This document shows positions 1 through 9,532 of a stretch of DNA of 64,000 nucleotides, piece by piece. The DNA lies in the NCBI GenBank assembly GCA_002328835.1, contig DCWN01000041.1, forward strand, positions 47,980 through 111,979, in the 5' to 3' direction. Within the stretch, counting starts at the first letter, position 1, and the number at the start of each line of letters is the position of its first letter. Origin of the DNA: Acidobacteria bacterium UBA2161 (GTDB taxonomy: Bacteria; Acidobacteriota; Vicinamibacteria; Vicinamibacterales; UBA823). A program made the translations under genes and the position numbers. The notes below the pieces were generated by a model. The model was not told the DNA's origin and did not search any database. It saw only the letters and a program-made list of their open reading frames with translations.

Positions 1-1424
1 GTTCGCCCAGCCTCGAGGCCGCCGGACAGTGGGCCATCGACAGGATGGCATCGTGGGGGATGACCAACGGCCAGCTCGAACCGTGGGATTTCGGGCATCC
101 CGGCTGGGCGAACGAACGGATGACCGCGCACCTCGTCTCGCCGGTCAAGGACCCACTGGTGGCCGAGGTGCTGGCGTGGACGCCGAGCACCGACGGCGTG
201 GTGACCGCCGAGGTGTTCCAGCTGGTTCCGCCCGAGCGCCCGACCGAGGCCGAGCTGACGGGGTATCTCGACAGCATCGCCGCCGACGTGGCGGGCAAGG
301 CTGTCCTGGTTGGTGAGCCGCGCTTCGTGCCGGTGACGATCGACGGGCCGGTCCGCCGGCGTAGCGAAGCCGAGCTGCGGGCGCAGTTCAACCCGAACCT
401 CCCGCCGGCGCCGCCCGCACGCGGCGGAGGCGGGCCGCGGCCCGGTGGCGACGACGATCCCGACCGGCCGCTGTCGGGCCGCGAGGTGGCCGGGCGGATC
501 GCGATCTTCCTCGCCGAGAATGGCGCAGCGGTTCAGGTGAACGACGCCGGCCGGGACCACGGCCAGATTCGTGCCTTCAGCAACCGGACGTACGACCTCG
601 CGCAGGCGGCACCGACCCTCGTCATGCGGAACGAGGACTTCGGGCGGATCGCACGGCTGGTGCCGCACGGCCCCGTGGAACTCGAGGTCGAGATCATCAA
701 CCAGAGCTATCCCGACGGCGCGACGAGCTACAACGCGACCGCCGAGATTCGCGGGACCGACAAGGCCGACGAGGTGATCATGCTCGGCGGCCACCTCGAC
801 TCGTGGCATGCTGCGACCGGCGCCACCGACAACGGGATCGGCGTGACGGTGATGATGGAGGCCGCGCGGATCCTGGCGGCGATCGGCGTGGAGCCCCGGC
901 GGACGATCCGCGTGGCGCTTTGGACCGGCGAGGAGCAAGGACTGCTCGGCTCGCAGGCCTACGTCAAGCAGCACTTCGGGTCGTTCGAGGATCAGCTGCC
1001 GGAGTACTCGAAGTTCGGTGGCTACTTCAACATCGATGGGGGCACCGGACAGGCGCGCGGCGCGAGCGTGTTCGGCCCGGGAGAAGCCGCCGAGGTTCTC
1101 CGCTCGGCGCTCGCGCCGTTCGAGGACATCGGTGTCCTTGGCGCCGGTGCGACGATGAGCCGGCGGCGTGGCGGGTCGGATCACACGTCCTTCAACGAGG
1201 CGGGCCTGCCGGGCATCGGCATGCGGCAGGATCCGATCCAGTACGGGACCTACACCTGGCACACCAACCTGGATACCTACGAGCGGGTCATCGAGGGTGA
1301 TGCGATCAAGTCGGCCATCACCATCGCCGCGGCGGTCTACCACCTGGCGATGCGCGACGAGTTGCTGCCGAGGCTGTCTGAAGAAGGCGAGATGCCGGCG
1401 CTCCCTGGTACGCCAAGACCGTAG
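1..1424 (+). CDS. M28 family zinc metallopeptidase (5' end outside window)
   Basis: This is the C-terminal part of a secreted-type M28 aminopeptidase or carboxypeptidase. The frame is open to the left edge, so the start and any signal peptide lie outside the window. The five zinc-ligand regions of M28 are visible in order: GGHLDSW (His), ATDNG (bridging Asp), GEEQGLLGS (Glu pair), FNIDGG (Asp) and GSDHTSF (His). A Gly/Pro/Arg-rich linker around residues 120-145 precedes the catalytic domain, and the earlier part resembles a PA-type insert. M28 enzymes remove N-terminal residues from peptides or degrade glutamate carboxypeptidase-type substrates; the exact substrate cannot be read here. The gene converges with the TPR gene, with about 20 bases between the two stops. 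Confidence 0.9.
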   Translation, partial: SPSLEAAGQWAIDRMASWGMTNGQLEPWDFGHPGWANERMTAHLVSPVKDPLVAEVLAWTPSTDGVVTAEVFQLVPPERPTEAELTGYLDSIAADVAGKAVLVGEPRFVPVTIDGPVRRRSEAELRAQFNPNLPPAPPARGGGGPRPGGDDDPDRPLSGREVAGRIAIFLAENGAAVQVNDAGRDHGQIRAFSNRTYDLAQAAPTLVMRNEDFGRIARLVPHGPVELEVEIINQSYPDGATSYNATAEIRGTDKADEVIMLGGHLDSWHAATGATDNGIGVTVMMEAARILAAIGVEPRRTIRVALWTGEEQGLLGSQAYVKQHFGSFEDQLPEYSKFGGYFNIDGGTGQARGASVFGPGEAAEVLRSALAPFEDIGVLGAGATMSRRRGGSDHTSFNEAGLPGIGMRQDPIQYGTYTWHTNLDTYERVIEGDAIKSAITIAAAVYHLAMRDELLPRLSEEGEMPALPGTPRP

Positions 1425-1445
1425 TGACAGGGGTCGGGTGTTCGC

Positions 1446-2402
1446 TCAGCTCCCGATCCGGTCGATGTCCGCCTCGGCGGCGATCGTCCCGAACGCGGCC
1501 CACTGGGTGTCCGTCGCGATCCGGTAGAGCAGCGTCATGCCGACCTCCTGCCGCCCGTTGTAGAGGTGCCAGGCCGCCACGCCGTAGGCTGACGTCGGAA
1601 ACTGGACCCCGCCGTCCGCCGCCGCGCGCTCGAGGATCAGCTCGGGCGGGATGAGGTCCTTGTACATCAGCAACAGACGGTAGTAGGCGCCGTTCTCGAT
1701 GATGTCCATCCCGTCCACGATCGGCTCCAGCACGTCCGCCGCCGCGTCGTCCTGACCCAGCCGCCGCAGCGTCATGTAGAGCCAGTGGCTCGTCGCCACG
1801 AGCATGTCCGGGTTCTTCGAGAACGCTAGGCACTGCTGGTAGGCGCCGAGCGCCCGCTCGAGGTCGCCGGTGAGATAGTAGGCGAGCCCGAGGTGGTACC
1901 AGATGTTCGTGTGCGAGGTGCTAGTCGGAATGCCGCGCTCGTTCGGGGCGCCGTCGGGCTCGACTTCGTCGGGCACGCCCTCGATCAGCTCCGCCGCCCG
2001 TGCGAGGTCGGCGATCGCCAGGTCGAATTGCCGCGTCGAGATGTAACGGTGGCCGCGGTGCCGGTAGAGCTTGGCGTAGTCGGGGTGGTCGGCGATGGCG
2101 TCGCTGTAGACGCCGATCGCCTCCTGATAGCGACCCAGGTAGCCGAGCCGGCGGCCAACCCAGATCGCCGCGTCGGGGTCGGTCGGCGCGCGCTCGAACG
2201 CAGCGCGCGCTTCGGCGAGATTGGCTTCGAGTTGGGCCTGCACGTCGGCCATCAGCAGGCCCGGGTACAGCGGCTCGCCGTCGAGCGAGAAGGCTTCGGC
2301 GCCTGGCGGCAGCTGTTGCGCCACGGCATCCTGGGGCGCCGCGCCAAGGATGACGCTGGCTGCGCCGCCGGCAAGGCAGAGCGCGACGAGTGTGGTTCGC
2401 AT
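1446..2402 (-). CDS. Secreted tetratricopeptide-repeat protein
   Basis: A 318-residue protein with an N-terminal signal peptide: Met-Arg, a hydrophobic stretch of about 20 residues, then an AVAQQ-like cleavage region near residue 29. The rest is alpha-helical TPR-like repeats, for example around AAIWVGRRLGYLGRYQEAI, KLYRHRGHRYISTRQFDLA and IWYHLGLAYYLTGDLERAL. TPR domains usually hold protein partners; no catalytic motif is visible. The ATG at 2402 was chosen because the signal peptide begins there. The same frame stays open much further upstream but only runs antisense through the MATE gene. It diverges from the MATE gene across about 50 bases. Specific function unknown. Confidence 0.85.
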   Translation of the reverse strand: MRTTLVALCLAGGAASVILGAAPQDAVAQQLPPGAEAFSLDGEPLYPGLLMADVQAQLEANLAEARAAFERAPTDPDAAIWVGRRLGYLGRYQEAIGVYSDAIADHPDYAKLYRHRGHRYISTRQFDLAIADLARAAELIEGVPDEVEPDGAPNERGIPTSTSHTNIWYHLGLAYYLTGDLERALGAYQQCLAFSKNPDMLVATSHWLYMTLRRLGQDDAAADVLEPIVDGMDIIENGAYYRLLLMYKDLIPPELILERAAADGGVQFPTSAYGVAAWHLYNGRQEVGMTLLYRIATDTQWAAFGTIAAEADIDRIGS

Positions 2403-2453
2403 GAGTGACCGTCCTTCATTCCGTATGTCCGTCCGAGCGTCGGGACGGCTGTG

Positions 2454-3809
2454 ATGATACAGCGTTTGTCCGGCCTGCGGCGAGAGGTGCGACCGATGCT
2501 CGCCCTGGCGGTCCCGGTCGTCGTGGCCGAGATGGGCTGGGTCGCCATGGGTACCGTCGACATCCTGATGGTCGGCTCGCTCGGCCCCGAGGCGATCGGC
2601 GCGGTGGGGGTCGGCTCGATGCTGTTCATCGCGCTCGCGGTATTCGGGGTCGGTGTGCTGCTGGCGCTCGACACGTTCATCGCCCAAGCGTTCGGCGCGG
2701 GCCAGCTCGACGAGTGTCATCGCTGGTTGGTCCACGGCGTCGTGATGAGCCTGGTGCTCGCAGCGCCCTTGACCGGGGTGGCGCTCATCGGCATCGCGAA
2801 TCTCGACCTGTGGGGGTTCGACCCCACCGTCCTCAGGCTGACCGCGCCCTACTTGCGGTTGATCACCTGGAGTGCCTGGCCGCTGTTGCTCTACGTGGCT
2901 CTGCGGCGGTACCTGCAGGCGATGGGGGTCGTGACGCCGATCATGGTGACGCTCCTGACCGCGAACCTGATCAACGTGGCGGCCAACTGGATTCTGATCC
3001 ACGGTAACCTCGGCGCGCCGGCGCTCGGCGTGAACGGCGCCGGTTGGGCGACCTGCGCCTCCCGGGTCTACATGGCGGCGATGCTGCTGGGCGCCGTCGC
3101 GCGTCACGATGCTCGGACCGGTCACGGCCTCCGGCGCGCCTCCTGGGCGATCGAGCGCGCCCGGCTGGCGAAGCTGTTCTGGCTCGGGCTGCCTGCCGCG
3201 TGCCAGGTGACGCTCGAGGTCGGTGTGTTCTCGGCTGCCACCGCGCTGGCCGGCCGCCTGGCGCCGGTGGCCCTCGCAGCCCACCAGATCACGCTGAACA
3301 TGGCCAGCTTCACCTTCATGGTGCCGCTCGGCATGGCGTCGGCCGCGGCGGTTCGCGTAGGCCACGCGGTCGGGCGTCGCGATGCGGACGATGCCGGCCG
3401 GGCCGGCTGGACCGCCGTCATCCTCGGCCTGCTGTTCATGGCGGTCTCGGCCACGGCGTTCCTGTTGATCCCACGGGTGCTGATGGGATTCTTCACGACC
3501 GATCCGGCCGTCGTCGCCACGGGCGTCACGCTGTTGGCGGTGGCGGCGGCGTTCCAGCTGTTCGACGGTTTGCAGGGCGTGCTGACCGGCGCGCTGCGGG
3601 GTCTAGGCGACACGCGCACACCGATGCTCTGGAACCTGGCCGGCCACTGGGCGTTCGGCCTGCCGCTCGGCTACACCATCTGCTTCATCTGGGCGAGGGG
3701 GGTGGTCGGCTTGTGGATCGGCCTGTCGGCCGGCCTCATCGTCGTCTCGCTCGTCCTGCTCGCCGTCTGGCGCAAACGGATCGCGCGCCTTCGGGCGGAC
3801 CTGGCGTGA
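2454..3809 (+). CDS. MATE family efflux transporter
   Basis: About 450 residues with 12 predicted membrane segments and the two-fold repeat of MATE proteins (NorM/DinF type): a first half starting ALAVPVVVAEMGWVAMGTVD and a second half starting LFWLGLPAACQVTLEVG. MATE pumps use a sodium or proton gradient to export cationic drugs, toxins or metabolites across the inner membrane. The conserved LEVGVFS and LAAHQI stretches of helix 7 and its loop are present. A GTG lies one codon upstream of the chosen ATG and could be used instead. The gene converges with the Cof-type phosphatase gene with 6 bases between stops. Substrate cannot be inferred. Confidence 0.92.
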   Translation: MIQRLSGLRREVRPMLALAVPVVVAEMGWVAMGTVDILMVGSLGPEAIGAVGVGSMLFIALAVFGVGVLLALDTFIAQAFGAGQLDECHRWLVHGVVMSLVLAAPLTGVALIGIANLDLWGFDPTVLRLTAPYLRLITWSAWPLLLYVALRRYLQAMGVVTPIMVTLLTANLINVAANWILIHGNLGAPALGVNGAGWATCASRVYMAAMLLGAVARHDARTGHGLRRASWAIERARLAKLFWLGLPAACQVTLEVGVFSAATALAGRLAPVALAAHQITLNMASFTFMVPLGMASAAAVRVGHAVGRRDADDAGRAGWTAVILGLLFMAVSATAFLLIPRVLMGFFTTDPAVVATGVTLLAVAAAFQLFDGLQGVLTGALRGLGDTRTPMLWNLAGHWAFGLPLGYTICFIWARGVVGLWIGLSAGLIVVSLVLLAVWRKRIARLRADLA

Positions 3810-3815
3810 AGGACC

Positions 3816-4664
3816 TCACTCTCGGTGGCGCAGGGCTCGCTCGATAGCCTTCGCGACCCCCGCCGCGTCATTCGTGGCGGTCTCCGTCCATCCGAGCGCC
3901 TTCAATTCGGGCGACGCGTTCCCCATGACGACCGCGACGCCGGCGAACTCCAACATTGTCCGGTCGTTCAGGTTGTCGCCGATCGCCATCACGTCGTCGG
4001 CCTCTATCCCACGGCTGGCTGCGAGCTCGGCGAGCGTTCGACCCTTCGACCGCCCCGGCCCGAGGACGTCGAGCAGCGAAAAATCTCGTTGCGGATACTC
4101 GGTCAACGTGTGTGAGAATTCTGCGGCCCTCGGCAGCGAGTCCAGCAACGCGGCCAGCTCTCGCATGGCGCGGACGCCGCCGGTGAACCCGATCTGCAGC
4201 GGGTCCAGTCCGAGGTCGGAGATCGCGTCGCCGAGCGACCCCGTCTCGGTGATCGATTCCCGGTGAAGCAGGTAGTAGCGCTGCCGGTGCGGGTGGGCCC
4301 AGTCGACCCGTTCGCAGACGAACTGATGTGCATCGTGGCGGTCGAAGATCGCTGCGGCACCCTCGCGGACATCGCGCGTGGTCTCGATGAGATAGCGCGC
4401 CGTCTCGGCCGGCAGGCCGTGATGCGCCAACGTGGTTCCCGCGCGGTCCTTGACCAAGGCGCCGTTGTTGAGCACGAGCACCGTTCCGTCGGGCATCCGC
4501 GCGGCCAGATCCTTCGTGTGGTGGAAGCTCCGGCCGGTCGCCAGGACAATCTGAACCGCGCGCGACGCCGCCTCATGGAGTGCGTGCCGATTGCGGTCGG
4601 GCAGTTGCCCGGCGCTATCCAGGAGCGTGCCGTCGAGGTCGACGGCTATCAGCGTGAGGGGCAT
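3816..4664 (-). CDS. Cof-type HAD hydrolase (sugar/flavin phosphatase family)
   Basis: A 282-residue haloacid dehalogenase-like phosphatase. HAD motif I is DLDGTLLD at residues 9-16 with both catalytic aspartates. Motif II is in VLATGRS. The C-terminal GRSKGRTL supplies the motif III lysine, and GDNLNDRTML gives motif IV. A C2B-type cap sits between motifs II and III, as in Cof/YbiV proteins that hydrolyse phosphosugars, FMN or PLP-like phosphates. It lies 41 bases downstream of ispG on the same strand and is probably cotranscribed with it. The true substrate is unknown, as is usual for this promiscuous family. Confidence 0.9.
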   Translation of the reverse strand: MPLTLIAVDLDGTLLDSAGQLPDRNRHALHEAASRAVQIVLATGRSFHHTKDLAARMPDGTVLVLNNGALVKDRAGTTLAHHGLPAETARYLIETTRDVREGAAAIFDRHDAHQFVCERVDWAHPHRQRYYLLHRESITETGSLGDAISDLGLDPLQIGFTGGVRAMRELAALLDSLPRAAEFSHTLTEYPQRDFSLLDVLGPGRSKGRTLAELAASRGIEADDVMAIGDNLNDRTMLEFAGVAVVMGNASPELKALGWTETATNDAAGVAKAIERALRHRE

Positions 4665-4705
4665 CGAGCACCGGCGATCGGGCGGGCCAGGGCGGCCGAG
4701 GAGAG

Positions 4706-5956
4706 TCAGACCGGCTCAGTTTCCGCGGCGGTCTTACGCGGATAGTGTTCGACGACGTAGTCGTCCACCAGCGACCGGAACCCCTCGGCCAGCTCGCCGT
4801 AGCTGCCCTTGAGTGTGGTCGCATGCCGGCCATCGATGTACACCGGACAGTTCGGCGCCTCGCCGGTTCCGGGCAGGCTGATGCCGATGTTGGCGGCCTT
4901 CGATTCGCCGGGGCCGTTGACCACGCAGCCCATGACCGCCAGGCGCATCGCCTCGACGCCGTCATACTCTTTCTTCCACTCGGGCATCATCTCTCGGACG
5001 TAGGCCTGAATCCGCTCGGCCAGCTCTTGAAACGTCGAACTCGTCGTCCGCCCGCACCCGGGGCACGCCGTCACGCTCGGTGCGAACGAGCGGAGTCCCA
5101 GCGCCTGTAGCAACTCGCACGCGGCGACGACTTCGTCGGTCCGGTTGCCGCCGGGACGTGGCGTCAGCGAGACCCGAATCGTGTCGCCGATCCCCTGGTG
5201 CAGCAGGATCCCCATGGCCGTCGACGACCAGACCATCCCCTTGATCCCCATCCCAGCCTCGGTGAGGCCGAGATGGAGCGGCTGCTCGGTCTGTCGCGCT
5301 AGCTCCGTATAGACGGCGATCAGGTCGCGCGGCTGCGAGACCTTGCACGAAATGACGATCTGATCCTTCTTGAGCCCAGCGGCGAGGGCGAGTTCGGTCG
5401 ACTGCAGCGCCGAGAGCACGATGCAGTCGTTGATGACCTCGTCCGACGTTCGCCCGCGATCCTGGTCGGTGTTCTCCTGCATCTTCGCCATGACCAGGTC
5501 CTGGTCGAGCGAGCCGCCGTTCACGCCGATCCGGATCGGTGTTTCGTGGTCGCGGGCGATCTGGCAGATCGTCGTGAACTGCTCGTCTCGGCGATTGCCG
5601 GTGCCGACGTTGCCGGGATTGATCCGGAACTTGGCGAGCGTCCGCGCGCAATCTGGGTACCGGGCCAGTAACTGATGTCCGTTGTAATGAAAGTCGCCGA
5701 CGAGCGGCACGTCGCAGCCCTGGTCGTTGAGGCGCCGGCGGATTTCCGGGACCGCGGCGGCGGCCTCGGACACGTTCACGGTGATGCGTACCAGTTCCGA
5801 CCCCGCGCGCACCAGCTCCGCGCACTGCGCCGCCGTCGCCGCGGCGTCGGCCGTGTCGGTCATCGTCATCGACTGCACGACGACCGGCGCGCCGCCGCCG
5901 ATCTGCACGTCGCCGACATTGACGCCGATGCTACGGTGGAGCTTCAGGTCGGACAC
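4706..5956 (-). CDS. ispG: 4-hydroxy-3-methylbut-2-en-1-yl diphosphate synthase (flavodoxin)
   Basis: Penultimate enzyme of the MEP isoprenoid pathway; it converts methylerythritol cyclodiphosphate to HMBPP with a [4Fe-4S] cluster. The protein is 416 residues, a normal bacterial length. The N-terminal TIM barrel shows VQSMTMTDT, FRINPGNVG and IRIGVNGGSL. The C-terminal reductase-like domain holds the cluster ligands in CPGCGRT and AVMGCVVNGPGE. The start is GTG at 5956. No other MEP gene is in the window. The downstream Cof-type phosphatase is on the same strand. Confidence 0.97.
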   Translation of the reverse strand: MSDLKLHRSIGVNVGDVQIGGGAPVVVQSMTMTDTADAAATAAQCAELVRAGSELVRITVNVSEAAAAVPEIRRRLNDQGCDVPLVGDFHYNGHQLLARYPDCARTLAKFRINPGNVGTGNRRDEQFTTICQIARDHETPIRIGVNGGSLDQDLVMAKMQENTDQDRGRTSDEVINDCIVLSALQSTELALAAGLKKDQIVISCKVSQPRDLIAVYTELARQTEQPLHLGLTEAGMGIKGMVWSSTAMGILLHQGIGDTIRVSLTPRPGGNRTDEVVAACELLQALGLRSFAPSVTACPGCGRTTSSTFQELAERIQAYVREMMPEWKKEYDGVEAMRLAVMGCVVNGPGESKAANIGISLPGTGEAPNCPVYIDGRHATTLKGSYGELAEGFRSLVDDYVVEHYPRKTAAETEPV

Positions 5957-6185
5957 GAATTCGATGATATCACCCGGCTACGACACTGAACGCTTGATGC
6001 GGCCCGTCGCGCGCAGCTCCTCCACCGACGCGGTGATCCGGATTGCCCGATCGTTCGAGGTGTGAGAATGTTGCGCCAAGCCAGGAGCCTCAGTGGCTGG
6101 CCGACCACGCCGGACCCGCCGAAGGCGGATCGATGCCCGCCGTCTTCATGATCCGTTCGAGACGTGAAGTTGGCCAGGACCAACC
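5957..6185. other. Intergenic region, no gene seen
   Basis: About 230 bases separate the divergent ispG and Cdd1-like genes. I see no tRNA, clear promoter hexamers or convincing hairpin. The open frames crossing it are short and rich in Arg and Ser, as expected of shadows in GC-rich DNA. It presumably carries the promoters of both flanking genes. Confidence 0.4.
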
Positions 6186-6467
6186 GTGACCACGCACCAC
6201 TCAACGACGACGCTCGAAACGATTCCCGGGATAGGACCCAGCCTGGCCCGCGATCTGAGAGACTTGGGCTTTGCTGAACCAGCGGAACTGCGCGGCTGCG
6301 ACCCCGAACAGATGTTCGAGGATTTGTGCAAGCTTCGGGCGCAGAAGATAGATCGCTGCGTGCTGTACACGTTTCGGTGCGCCGTGTACTACGCCAGCAA
6401 CGAAACACACGAAACAGAGTTGCTCAAGTGGTGGAACTGGAAGAATCGAGCGACGAACCGGGCGTGA
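6186..6467 (+). CDS. Cdd1-like (pathogenicity locus) helix-hairpin-helix protein
   Basis: A 93-residue protein with a helix-hairpin-helix motif near the start (LETIPGIGPSLARDLRDLGF, residues 11-30), then LRGCDPEQMFEDLC and a Cys/Tyr/Trp-rich end (CVLYTFRCAVYYAS, LLKWWNWK). This layout matches the Cdd1 or 'pathogenicity locus' family, small proteins of unknown function often found beside DNA repair or stress genes. The HhH motif suggests non-specific DNA contact. The base composition is somewhat less GC-rich than its neighbours. It stands alone on the plus strand about 100 bases before two SRPBCC genes. Family assignment is from memory of the motif pattern. Confidence 0.75.
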   Translation: MTTHHSTTTLETIPGIGPSLARDLRDLGFAEPAELRGCDPEQMFEDLCKLRAQKIDRCVLYTFRCAVYYASNETHETELLKWWNWKNRATNRA

Positions 6468-6569
6468 ATCGGGTCACGGGGATCTGCAAGCCGTGCCGCG
6501 GACTTTGAAGGGGCAGGCCGAGGACCGCTCCCTGGCGATTGCCGCCTGGGTGCTGGAGTAGGGCGCACC

Positions 6570-7052
6570 ATGGCACTCCAGAACCGGCCGGTCGCCCGCG
6601 CCCAGATGCTCATCCGCCGGCCCGTGGCCGACGTCTTCGAGGCGTTCGTCGATCCGGCGATCACGACGAGGTTCTGGTTCACGAAGAGCAGCGGCCGGCT
6701 GGAGCCGGGCGCCGGCGTGCGATGGGACTGGGAGATGTACGGCGCGACGGCCGAGGTCACCGTCAAAGCGCTCGAGCCGCATTCGAGGATCGTGATCGAG
6801 TGGGGAGATGCGAGCCAACCGCCCACCCAGGTGGAGTGGCAGTTCGACGACCGGTCCGACGGGACGACGCTGGTCGTTGTCACCAACTCGGGATTCGCGG
6901 GCACCGATGACGAGGTGGTGGCCCAGGCGATCGACGCGCAGGGCGGGTTCACGTACGTCCTTGCGGGTCTCAAGGCATGGCTCGAACATGGTGTGGCGCT
7001 GAACCTCGTCACCGATCACGTCCCTGACGCCCACGTCGACCGGAACTCCTGA
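6570..7052 (+). CDS. SRPBCC (AHSA1-like) domain protein
   Basis: A 160-residue protein of the SRPBCC/AHSA1 (START-like) fold: the start IRRPVADVFEAFVDP and TTRFWFTKSSGRLEPG, then the beta-rich AEVTVKALEPHSRIVIEW, and a long C-terminal helix (GGFTYVLAGLKAWLEHG). The fold makes a hydrophobic pocket for lipids or aromatic ligands. In bacteria, AHSA1-like genes often sit next to ArsR-type regulators, but none is present here. It is followed after 92 bases by a second SRPBCC gene on the same strand. No catalytic residues can be named; function unknown. Confidence 0.82.
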   Translation: MALQNRPVARAQMLIRRPVADVFEAFVDPAITTRFWFTKSSGRLEPGAGVRWDWEMYGATAEVTVKALEPHSRIVIEWGDASQPPTQVEWQFDDRSDGTTLVVVTNSGFAGTDDEVVAQAIDAQGGFTYVLAGLKAWLEHGVALNLVTDHVPDAHVDRNS

Positions 7053-7144
7053 CGGTCGAACGAGATACCAGCGGTCTGGACACTTGCGCATCTTCCTCAA
7101 GGGGGAGACCGTCGAACGCAGGGCGCTGGCGCCCCGGGAAAGGC

Positions 7145-7600
7145 ATGATGCACTCCGTCGAGCATACGAAGAGCTTCGCCATGGCCGTTCCGATCGCGCG
7201 GCTCTTCCCGCTGTTCAGCCCGGAGGGGGAGAAGCTGTGGGTGCCAGAGTGGGACTACGAGAACGTGATGGGCCACACCGAACTGGCCGAGGACTACGTC
7301 TTCCTGACCCGGACGCACGATCACCGGGCCGGCGAGGCGGTGTGGGTCGTCAAGCGCTACGAGCCCGAGGCTCATCTGGTCGAGTTCTACAAGGTCGAAC
7401 CCGGTGACAAGGTCGGGACGATTCGGGTCCGGTGCACGCTGCTCGAACCCGACCGGACCGAGGTCGAGGTGACCTACCGATACCAGGCGCTCTCGGCGAC
7501 CGGCGAGGCGTTCGTGGCGGGGTTCACGGCGGGGGCCTACAGCGAGTTCATCGGGGAGTGGCAAACATTGCTGGAGCGCCACTTCGCGTCAGGTTCCTGA
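7145..7600 (+). CDS. SRPBCC-like (polyketide cyclase/START-fold) protein
   Basis: A 151-residue protein whose pattern fits the SRPBCC fold: an N-terminal strand and helix (HTKSFAMAVPIARLFPLFSP), a GEKLWVPEW turn, antiparallel strands through VWVVKRYEPEAHLVEFYKV and VEVTYRYQALS, and a C-terminal helix (SEFIGEWQTLLERHF). The GEKLW.P.W pattern recurs in small SRPBCC proteins of Acidobacteriota and Proteobacteria with no assigned role. Two ATG codons are adjacent at 7145 and 7148. The gene converges with the carbonic anhydrase gene. Ligand and function unknown. Confidence 0.78.
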   Translation: MMHSVEHTKSFAMAVPIARLFPLFSPEGEKLWVPEWDYENVMGHTELAEDYVFLTRTHDHRAGEAVWVVKRYEPEAHLVEFYKVEPGDKVGTIRVRCTLLEPDRTEVEVTYRYQALSATGEAFVAGFTAGAYSEFIGEWQTLLERHFASGS

Positions 7601-7633
7601 CGCTGGAGACGTGGACGGCGATCCGTCGGGACG

Positions 7634-8125
7634 CTAGCTGACCTCGCGCAGCCGGCCGGTCTTGACGTCGCAGACGAACCCGCGGATACCGTCGGTGTGC
7701 GTGATGAGCTGGTTGTCTCGGATTCGAGCGATCGATTCGCGAACGTTGTCATCGAGGCCGGTGAACGCGCCCATGGCGAACGGCGGCCGGTGGCCGGTGT
7801 CGCGTTCGATCGCGTCGGCCATCTCGGAATCCTTGAATGTCAGCAGCCCGCAGTCGGTGTGCTGGATCAGCATGATCTCGCGGGTACCCAACAAGCACTG
7901 TGAGACCAGGAGCGACCGGATGACGTCGTCGGTGGCGATGCCGCCTGCGTTGCGGATGACGTGGGCATCGCCCGCGTCCAGGCCGAGCATGGCGTCGGGG
8001 TCGATCCGCGCGTCCATGCAGGTGACGACCGCGACTCGCTGGCCCGGTGCGGCGGCTAGGTCCGCGCGGGAGAACTTGGTCGCGTAGGCTGCGTTTCGTT
8101 CGAGGTAACTATCGATTGCGGTCAT
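7634..8125 (-). CDS. Beta-carbonic anhydrase
   Basis: A 163-residue beta-class carbonic anhydrase that interconverts CO2 and bicarbonate. The zinc ligands and the Asp-Arg dyad are all visible: CMDAR (Cys36, Asp38, Arg40) and HTDC (His89, Cys92). GDAHVIRNAGG and SLLVSQCLLGT are the usual conserved loops. The short length and the CMDARIDP pattern match the small actinobacterial (Rv1284-like) subgroup more than the longer plant or E. coli enzymes. It lies 39 bases downstream of hemL on the same strand, so it may be the last gene of the tetrapyrrole run. Confidence 0.93.
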   Translation of the reverse strand: MTAIDSYLERNAAYATKFSRADLAAAPGQRVAVVTCMDARIDPDAMLGLDAGDAHVIRNAGGIATDDVIRSLLVSQCLLGTREIMLIQHTDCGLLTFKDSEMADAIERDTGHRPPFAMGAFTGLDDNVRESIARIRDNQLITHTDGIRGFVCDVKTGRLREVS

Positions 8126-8164
8126 TCAGATCCCGTCGAAATTCCTGCGGGTGACTTCGATTCC

Positions 8165-9460
<1,296 letters not shown>

Positions 9461-9532
9461 GGCGAGAAGATACCACGCGAGGAAGGCCGGAAAATGGCCC
9501 CTGACCGGGGGGCGACGAGCGGGGCGATTGGA

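Noticed and set aside
1446..3365. A 639-codon open frame on the minus strand starting inside the MATE gene
   Set aside because: The first 320 codons are antisense to the MATE gene and Arg/His/Gln-rich; the real protein starts at 2402 with a signal peptide.
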